From: VFMC01 sp046331225
GTDB taxonomy: Bacteria > Actinomycetota > Acidimicrobiia > Acidimicrobiales > Ilumatobacteraceae
DNA: 64,000 nt
NCBI GenBank assembly: GCA_046331225.1
Contig: JAXLRF010000009.1
Location: forward strand, 186,001-250,000
Reading direction: 5' to 3'
The notes under the pieces were generated by a model. The model was not told where the DNA came from. It worked only from the letters and a program-made list of their open reading frames with translations, and made no database searches. Shown in pieces: positions 58,444 through 64,000 of the stretch (position 1 is the stretch's first letter; every line of letters starts with the position of its first letter). Both the position numbers and the translations under genes were made by a program.

Positions 58444-60399
58444 TCAGGGGTTGGGCACGTGGGCGCAGCTCGGCAGCACGGCGAAGTTGTACCTGCCGAT
58501 GTTGGCCGGCAGCCAGCGCTGCAGCGCCGTCACCGTGTTGGCCGGCCAGTCGTGCATCAGCACGGTCGACGAGCGGCCGGCACCGGTGGGCATCGAGTTG
58601 AGGACGTTGACGATGTCGTTGACGGTGGTGGCCGGCAGACCGTCCTGCGGGGTGGTGCGCCAGTCGTTGGTGTCGTGCGTCCACAGCTCCATCGTCATGT
58701 CCTGCGCGGCGATCGCCGAGGTGACGGTGCTGTTGACGTAGCCGTACGGCGGGCGCATGCAGCCCGGGTGACGGCCGGTGGCGGCGAAGATCGACGCCTC
58801 GGCGAGCTGGATCTCGCTGGTGATGCCGGCGGTCGTGAGCTTGGTGAGGTCGGGGTGGGTGTTCGAGTGGTTGCCGACCGTGTGGCCCCGGGCGATCACG
58901 TCGGCGGCGATCGACGTGGTGGCCGGCGTGATCCGGTTGCCGACGAGGAAGAACGTGCCCTTGATGCCGTATTGCTCGAGCAGGCTCATGATCGCCTGCG
59001 TGCCACCGGGCGTGGGGCCGTCGTCGAACGTGAGGTACACCGTCGCCCGCTGGTTCACCGGGATCGTCGTGCCCGGCACCGTCGGGATCGTGGTCGAGGT
59101 GGTGGTCGTCGTGGTCGTGGTGGTCGTGGTGCTCGACGTGGTGGTGGGCGGCAGGGTGGTGGTGGGCACCGCCGTGGTGGTGGTGCTCGGCACGGGCGGC
59201 GAGCTGTCGAGCACCGCCGAGAACGAACCGGCCAGGTCGAACAGCAGGTGCGTGGTCTGCTGCGTGTAGAGGGTGATGCCCGACGAGCTGGCCGGGACGA
59301 TCGCGAAGTTGGCGACCGTGTCGCCGCCACCGGCCGGGTTGACGTTCGAGGCGAGCGGCCGGGTGGTGCCCGCCGGGTAGGCGGTCACGAAGCCGGGGGC
59401 GCCGTCGACGGCCGTGAGGTTGAACGCGAGTGTGGCTGCACCGACCGGGCTGGCGACCGAGATCGTGCCGCCCGGCACGAGCGGGGCGCCCGTCGAGGGC
59501 GGCGTGGCCAGCCGGGTGTCGAGCAGGCGCGTCGGGTCGGTCGGGGTGAACAGGCCGGCGCTCGAGACCGAGGCGGTGGCGCCGGTGAACCAGCCGGTGA
59601 TGTCGACGACGACGTGGCCGCCGCCCGACATGTAGATCGTCAGGCCACCTGCATCGACCGGGTGGATGCCGCCGGCGGCGCGCGTCTCGCCCGCGGCGTC
59701 GAGGTTGAGCACCGACGCGTTGGGACGGGTGGAGGCCGAGGGATAGGTGGTGACGAAACCGGGACCGCTCGACTCGGTGACCGTGATCGTGAGCGACAGC
59801 GCCGAGGCACCGGCCGGCACGCCGGCGGGCAGCGGCACGGTGACGCTGCCGCCCGGTGCGACGATGGAGGAGTTGCGGGTGTCGAGCAGACGAGTGGGGG
59901 CGAGCGGCACGAACCGGCCCGCGGCCGACGAGGCGACCGGCTCGAACCAGCCGGTGGTGTCGAGGACGATGTCACCGCTGGTGGCCTGGTACACGTCGAC
60001 GCTGCCGTCGGCGCCGGCACGGACGATCGCGGCGTTGGAGCGGATCTGGCCCTTCGCGAAGTTGACCACCGAGCTGTTGGGCAGGTCGGTGCCGGTGGGG
60101 TAGATGCTGACGAACGCGGCCGAGCCGGGGTTGACCATCACGACGCTCAGGGCGAGCGCGGACGGCGAGGCGCCGATGCCGCACCGGCCGGCGGCCTGCA
60201 CGCGGATCACGTGCGGGCTGAGACGCGTGAAGCCCTCGCCCGTACGCGTGTCGGCGAGTCGGCAGGGGGCCACCGCCACGAAGCGCGACGCCGACGGTGC
60301 CGCACCCGCCGAGGCCGACGACATGATCCAGGGGAGCGACGACGCGAGCAACCCCGCTGCCGCCATGCACGCCCGTCTCCAGGCCCGTCTCCGCGCCAC
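58444..60399 (-). CDS. secreted polysaccharide deacetylase, paralogue of the two upstream genes
   Basis: About 651 residues from a GTG with GGAGG 7 nt upstream (a start 54 nt further out is possible). Signal peptide with basic start (RRRAWRRACMAAAGLLASSLPW). Three beta-type repeats as in the previous gene, again with the APCRLADTR/GRCG pair in the first. A Thr/Pro linker ends near 460. The NodB domain is closest to the second NodB of the first deacetylase: the last 45 residues are nearly identical (LMHDW, then ALQRWLPANIGRYNFAVLPS) and even the DNA matches almost base for base. Motifs TFDDGP, HSNTH, RPPY, HDTNDW and MHD are present. Confidence 0.88.
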   Translation of the reverse strand: MARRRAWRRACMAAAGLLASSLPWIMSSASAGAAPSASRFVAVAPCRLADTRTGEGFTRLSPHVIRVQAAGRCGIGASPSALALSVVMVNPGSAAFVSIYPTGTDLPNSSVVNFAKGQIRSNAAIVRAGADGSVDVYQATSGDIVLDTTGWFEPVASSAAGRFVPLAPTRLLDTRNSSIVAPGGSVTVPLPAGVPAGASALSLTITVTESSGPGFVTTYPSASTRPNASVLNLDAAGETRAAGGIHPVDAGGLTIYMSGGGHVVVDITGWFTGATASVSSAGLFTPTDPTRLLDTRLATPPSTGAPLVPGGTISVASPVGAATLAFNLTAVDGAPGFVTAYPAGTTRPLASNVNPAGGGDTVANFAIVPASSSGITLYTQQTTHLLFDLAGSFSAVLDSSPPVPSTTTTAVPTTTLPPTTTSSTTTTTTTTTTTSTTIPTVPGTTIPVNQRATVYLTFDDGPTPGGTQAIMSLLEQYGIKGTFFLVGNRITPATTSIAADVIARGHTVGNHSNTHPDLTKLTTAGITSEIQLAEASIFAATGRHPGCMRPPYGYVNSTVTSAIAAQDMTMELWTHDTNDWRTTPQDGLPATTVNDIVNVLNSMPTGAGRSSTVLMHDWPANTVTALQRWLPANIGRYNFAVLPSCAHVPNP

Positions 60400-60590
60400 G
60401 CCGCCACCTCCGAGTGTTCTGTTCCGCCGGCGAACGGAGGGCAGCGCCCTCATGGGGTCGCGCCGCCCGCTCGACTCGCAGAATCTACGTCGCCGCTGGT
60501 CGGCGGAGCCATCACCCCCGACCCCAAGTGGGCCGAAAGACCCAGCGACGACGGGACCTTTCGTGTCACAGCACGCACGCAGCGCGGTGA

Positions 60591-60596
60591 TACCGT
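60591..60596 (+). promoter_or_regulatory. candidate -10 TACCGT for korA
   Basis: TACCGT would give a transcript start near 60603 and a leader of about 70 nt with a G-rich ribosome site before the korA ATG. The other 200 bases between the deacetylase start and korA show no clear feature. Confidence 0.35.
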
Positions 60597-60673
60597 CCCG
60601 CGATGCGGACGGGCATCGACGCCCGCGCCGACGTCACAAGACGTCAGACCGGCTTCGGAGGGGGAGCAGGGAC

Positions 60674-62554
60674 ATGACCGACATCGTGGATCGCCCGGGA
60701 TCGGCCGAGCAGATCGACTCCATCGTCATCCGCTTCGCGGGCGACTCGGGAGATGGCATGCAGTTGACGGGCGACCGGTTCACGTCGGCCAGCGCCCTCT
60801 TCGGCAACGACCTCTCCACCTTCCCGGACTACCCGGCCGAGATCCGCGCACCAGCGGGCACGGTGAACGGCGTCTCGAGCTTCCAGGTCCACATCAGCGA
60901 CCACGACATCACCACCCCCGGCGACGCGCCGAGCGTGCTGGTCGCGATGAACCCGGCGGCGCTCAAGGCCGACCTGCACCGCTTGGTGAAGGGCGGGCTC
61001 GTCATCGTCAACATCGACACCTTCGACGAGCGCAACCTCGAGAAGGCCGACTACGCGACCAACCCGCTCGACGACGGCACGCTCACCGGCTACAAGGTCG
61101 TGCAGGTGCCGATGACGTCGCTCACCAAGGACGCCACGGTGCCGCTCGGCGTGAAGCCGCGTGATGCCGAACGCTCGAAGAACTTCTTCGCGCTCGGGCT
61201 CGTCAGCTTCATGTACTCACGCCCGATCGAGGCGACGCTCGACTGGATCGACCAGCGCTTCGCGAAGAACGACCTCGTGCGTCAATCGAACCGGGCCGCC
61301 TTCATGGCCGGGTTCCACTACGGCGAGACCACCGAGGAGTTCGCGCACCGGTACATCGTCAAGCCGGCGCACCTGCCACCCGGCGAGTACACCAACATCA
61401 ACGGCAACCTCGCGCTCGCGTGGGGCCTCGTGGCCGCGGCCCAGCTGGCGAAGCTGCCGCTCACGCTCGGGTCGTACCCGATCACGCCGGCGAGCGACAT
61501 CCTGCACGAGCTGTCGAAGCACAAGAACTTCGGGGTGCGCACCGTGCAGGCCGAGGACGAGATCGCCGCGGCGGCGCTCGCCGTCGGTGCGTCCTTCGCC
61601 GGCCACCTCGGCATCACCACGACCTCGGGTCCGGGTGTGGCGCTCAAGAGCGAGGCCACGTCGCTGGCCGTGTCGCTCGAGATCCCGCTCATCCTCGTCG
61701 ACATCCAGCGCGGCGGGCCGTCCACCGGTCTGCCCACCAAGACCGAGGCCGCCGACCTCAACATCGCGATGTTCGGCCGTCACGGCGAGGCGCCGCTGCC
61801 GATCGTCGCGAGCTACAGCCCGTCGCACTGCTTCTTCGCCGCGATCGAGGCGGCGCGCATCGCGCTCAAGTACCGCACGCCGGTGATCCTCTTGAGCGAC
61901 GGCTATCTGGCCAACGGCTCCGAGCCGTGGAAGCTGCCCGACGTCGACACGCTGCCCGACATCTCGGTGCCGTTCGCGACCGAGCACAACCACACCAACC
62001 CCGACGGCACCACCGACTACTGGCCGTATCTCCGCGACCCCGACACGCTCGCCCGCCCGTGGGCGATCCCCGGCACGCCGGGGATGATGCACCGCGTCGG
62101 CGGTATCGAGAAGCAGGACGGCACCGGCAACATCAACTACTCGCCGGCCAACCACGAGAAGATGGTGCACCTGCGCGCCGCCAAGGTGGCTCGCGTGGCC
62201 GACGACCTGCCGCCGCTCGAGATCCACGGCGACGCCGACGCCGACGTCCTCATCCTCGGCTGGGGCAGCACCTGGGCGGCGATCGACGCGGCCGTCCAAC
62301 GAACACGACGACGCGGACAGAAGGTGGCGTGGGTGCACCTGGTGCACCTCAACCCGCTGCCGAACGACCTCGGCTCGATCCTGAAGAGCTTCCGCAAGGT
62401 CATCGTCCCCGAGCTCAACCTCGGGCAGCTGTGCCGCATCGTGCGGGCCGAGTACCTCGTCGACGCGAAGGCGGTCAGCAAGGTGCAGGGTCTGCCGTTC
62501 ACGGCGTTGGAGATCGAGGAGGCCATCGAGCGAGCCCAGGAGGAGCTGTCGTGA
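60674..62554 (+). CDS. korA: 2-oxoglutarate (2-oxoacid):ferredoxin oxidoreductase, fused gamma-alpha subunit
   Basis: 626 residues. The N-terminal gamma domain (about 18-190) begins VIRFAGDSGDGMQLTGDRF. The alpha pyrimidine-binding domain follows (from about 230, YTNINGNLALAWGLVAAAQLA; LGSYPITPASDILHELSK; TSGPGVALKSEATSLAV) and a transketolase-C-like part (VLILGWGSTWAAIDAAV; VIVPELNLGQLCRIVRAEYLVD). With KorB it converts 2-oxoglutarate and CoA to succinyl-CoA with reduced ferredoxin, an alternative to the classical dehydrogenase. This two-gene form is the oxygen-tolerant KorAB of actinobacteria. The stop overlaps korB (GTGA). Confidence 0.94.
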   Translation: MTDIVDRPGSAEQIDSIVIRFAGDSGDGMQLTGDRFTSASALFGNDLSTFPDYPAEIRAPAGTVNGVSSFQVHISDHDITTPGDAPSVLVAMNPAALKADLHRLVKGGLVIVNIDTFDERNLEKADYATNPLDDGTLTGYKVVQVPMTSLTKDATVPLGVKPRDAERSKNFFALGLVSFMYSRPIEATLDWIDQRFAKNDLVRQSNRAAFMAGFHYGETTEEFAHRYIVKPAHLPPGEYTNINGNLALAWGLVAAAQLAKLPLTLGSYPITPASDILHELSKHKNFGVRTVQAEDEIAAAALAVGASFAGHLGITTTSGPGVALKSEATSLAVSLEIPLILVDIQRGGPSTGLPTKTEAADLNIAMFGRHGEAPLPIVASYSPSHCFFAAIEAARIALKYRTPVILLSDGYLANGSEPWKLPDVDTLPDISVPFATEHNHTNPDGTTDYWPYLRDPDTLARPWAIPGTPGMMHRVGGIEKQDGTGNINYSPANHEKMVHLRAAKVARVADDLPPLEIHGDADADVLILGWGSTWAAIDAAVQRTRRRGQKVAWVHLVHLNPLPNDLGSILKSFRKVIVPELNLGQLCRIVRAEYLVDAKAVSKVQGLPFTALEIEEAIERAQEELS

Positions 62555-63582
62555 CCGACACGTCCGTTCGACTGACGACCAAGAAGGACTGGGCCAGCGA
62601 CCAGGAGGTGCGTTGGTGCCCCGGCTGCGGCGACTACGGCATCCTGCAGGCCGTCCAGTTCCTCATGCCCGACCTCGGTGTCGCACCCGAGAACACGGTG
62701 TTCGTGAGCGGCATCGGCTGTTCGAGCCGGTTCCCGTACTACATGAACACGTACGGGGTGCACAGCATCCACGGCCGTGCACCGGCCGTCGCCACGGGTG
62801 TGGCGGTGGCACGTCCCGACCTCGACGTGTGGGTGATCACCGGTGACGGCGACGCGCTGTCGATCGGTGGCAACCACTTCATCCACGCGCTGCGCCGCAA
62901 CGTCAACATGACGATCCTCATGTTCAACAACCGCATCTACGGTCTCACCAAGGGCCAGTACAGCCCGACCTCCGAGGTCGGCAAGGTCACGAAGAGCACG
63001 CCGATGGGCAGCATCGATCCGCCGTTCAACCCGCTGGCGGTGGCGCTCGGCGCCGAGGCGAGCTTCGTGGCCCGCACCCACGACCTCGACCGCAAGCACA
63101 TGATCGAGACGTTCCGTGCGGCCCACGACCACCGTGGCGCGTCGTTCGTCGAGATCTTCCAGAACTGCAACGTGTTCAACGACGCGGCGTTCGACGGGGT
63201 CACCGGACGCGAGAACCGACCCGCCAACATGATCGACCTCAAGCACGGCGAGCCGATCCGCTTCGGTGTCGACCGCGAGCGCGGTGTGGTGATGGGCTCC
63301 GACGGCCAGTTGCGGATCGTCGACGTCGCCGAGGTGGGCGAGGACGCGATCCTGGTGCACGACGCGCACCGGCAGGATCCGAGCCTGGCGTTCGCGCTGG
63401 CACGGCTCAGCCACGACGACCACTCGCCCACGCCGTTCGGCGTCTTCCGTTCGATCGAACGTCCCGACTACGGCTCGTCGGTCGGCGCGCAGCTGGCCGA
63501 GGCGTCGCAGAAGAAGGGTCCCGGCGACCTGAACGCGATGCTCCGCTCGAACGGCACCTGGATGGTCACCGCCGACATGTGA
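62551..63582 (+). CDS. korB: 2-oxoglutarate (2-oxoacid):ferredoxin oxidoreductase, beta subunit
   Basis: 343 residues from a GTG with AGGAGG 7 nt upstream. CPGCGDYGILQA and GIGCSSRFPYYM carry cysteines of the 4Fe-4S site. The TPP-binding motif is GDGDALSIGGNHFIHALRRNVN with the later NNRIYGLTKGQYSPTS. It completes the KorAB heterotetramer. Beta subunits of this type bind one cluster and accept ferredoxin. No ferredoxin gene is adjacent. Confidence 0.95.
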   Translation: MTDTSVRLTTKKDWASDQEVRWCPGCGDYGILQAVQFLMPDLGVAPENTVFVSGIGCSSRFPYYMNTYGVHSIHGRAPAVATGVAVARPDLDVWVITGDGDALSIGGNHFIHALRRNVNMTILMFNNRIYGLTKGQYSPTSEVGKVTKSTPMGSIDPPFNPLAVALGAEASFVARTHDLDRKHMIETFRAAHDHRGASFVEIFQNCNVFNDAAFDGVTGRENRPANMIDLKHGEPIRFGVDRERGVVMGSDGQLRIVDVAEVGEDAILVHDAHRQDPSLAFALARLSHDDHSPTPFGVFRSIERPDYGSSVGAQLAEASQKKGPGDLNAMLRSNGTWMVTADM

Positions 63583-63608
63583 GCCGCCGGTGGTCGCCCC
63601 CGACGGGT

Positions 63609-64000
63609 TCAGCGTGGGGCGTCGCCGAACCGGAACTCGTGGGTGAGTTCGTCGAGCCGCGCCTTCACCGCCGGATCGATCGGCGTGGCCACGGCCGCGA
63701 CCGCGTCGCGCAGCTGCTCGGGTCGTGACGCGCCGACGATCGGGCTCGTGATCACCGGGTTGGCGAGCACCCACTGCAGCGCCAGCGTCGCGGTCGACAC
63801 CCCGGTCTCGGCCGCGAGCGCGGCCACCTCGTCGACGACGCCGAAGGCGCGCTCGTGCCAGTACCGCTCGCGATAGCGCTGGCCCTGGTCGCCGTCCTCG
63901 AAGCGGGTGCCGGTCGGGTCGCTGCCCGGTCGGTGCTTGCCCGACAGGAACCCGCCGGCGAGCGGGTTGTACGGGATGACGGCGATCTGCTCCTCGGCGC
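63609..64000 (-). CDS. aldo/keto reductase, C-terminal part (cut by window edge)
   Basis: About 130 C-terminal residues are visible, running from EEQIAVIPYNPLAGGFLSGKH at the edge through TGVSTATLALQWVLANPVITSPIVGASRPEQL to the stop. The P-I-V-G-A-S segment is the NADP-phosphate-binding loop of the AKR family, and YNPLAGGFLSGK is the strand before it. The catalytic Asp-Tyr-Lys-His lie outside the window. It is convergent with korB. Confidence 0.85.
   Translation of the reverse strand, partial: AEEQIAVIPYNPLAGGFLSGKHRPGSDPTGTRFEDGDQGQRYRERYWHERAFGVVDEVAALAAETGVSTATLALQWVLANPVITSPIVGASRPEQLRDAVAAVATPIDPAVKARLDELTHEFRFGDAPR

Noticed and set aside
50465..60399. Insertion sequence or transposon origin of the deacetylase cluster
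   Set aside because: No transposase, terminal inverted repeats or target duplications are seen; duplication by recombination explains the similarity.

Overview
The window is about 70% G+C by eye, with strong third-position G/C bias and densely packed genes on both strands; no gap between genes exceeds about 300 bases. Gene content points to a free-living actinobacterium: a BldD-type regulator, a SoxR-type MerR regulator, an F420-type luciferase-like oxidoreductase, the hrcA-dnaJ-rsmE block and actinobacterial korAB. My guess, as inference only, is an Acidimicrobiia member such as Ilumatobacter. Many starts have no Shine-Dalgarno but carry a TANNNT -10 hexamer 6 to 10 nt upstream, so leaderless transcription looks common.

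Layout. 1-4.4 kb: a minus-strand run (TlpA-like thioredoxin, ACC deaminase, 2OG-Fe(II) oxygenase), then a soluble double-PAS chemoreceptor. 4.4-13.3 kb: leuS, divergent acyl-AMP ligase, an aromatic/histidinol-phosphate-type aminotransferase and a UvrD-family helicase with HRDC domain. 13.4-20 kb: secreted cyclase-family protein, two membrane proteins, and a large GGDEF-EAL protein fused to a C-terminal GNAT (BioF2/CelD-like) domain. 20-29 kb: LLM oxidoreductase, LysR and SoxR-type regulators (the latter with a clear operator-promoter), a membrane acyltransferase-like protein, PAC2 protein, phosphotransferase, YbbN-like thioredoxin and a small HExxH protein. 29-35.3 kb: comEA, comEC, holA, rpsT, lepA. 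35.3-46 kb: MFS proteins, an ECF sigma factor with a membrane partner, a compact DNA polymerase I relative, esterase, phosphatase and photolyase. 45.8-50.4 kb: hrcA, dnaJ, rsmE, a BldD homologue with its c-di-GMP motif, and hemW.

50.4-60.4 kb is the most distinctive stretch. It holds three large secreted polysaccharide deacetylases (four NodB domains in all) with Thr/Ala/Pro linkers encoded by 18-bp tandem repeats and with carbohydrate-binding-like or repeated beta-type modules, plus an LPXTG-type wall protein, mraY, a tRNA-Val and a pterin dehydratase-like/VOC fusion. It reads as a cell-envelope remodelling island. The window closes with korA-korB and the C-terminal part of an aldo/keto reductase.

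Two threads may link. The GGDEF-EAL-GNAT protein can plausibly make, break and sense c-di-GMP, and the BldD homologue keeps the RxD-x8-RxxD c-di-GMP motif behind a strong 30-bp dyad. A structured 35-nt repeat (three copies) recurs in intergenic DNA and fits no feature I can name.
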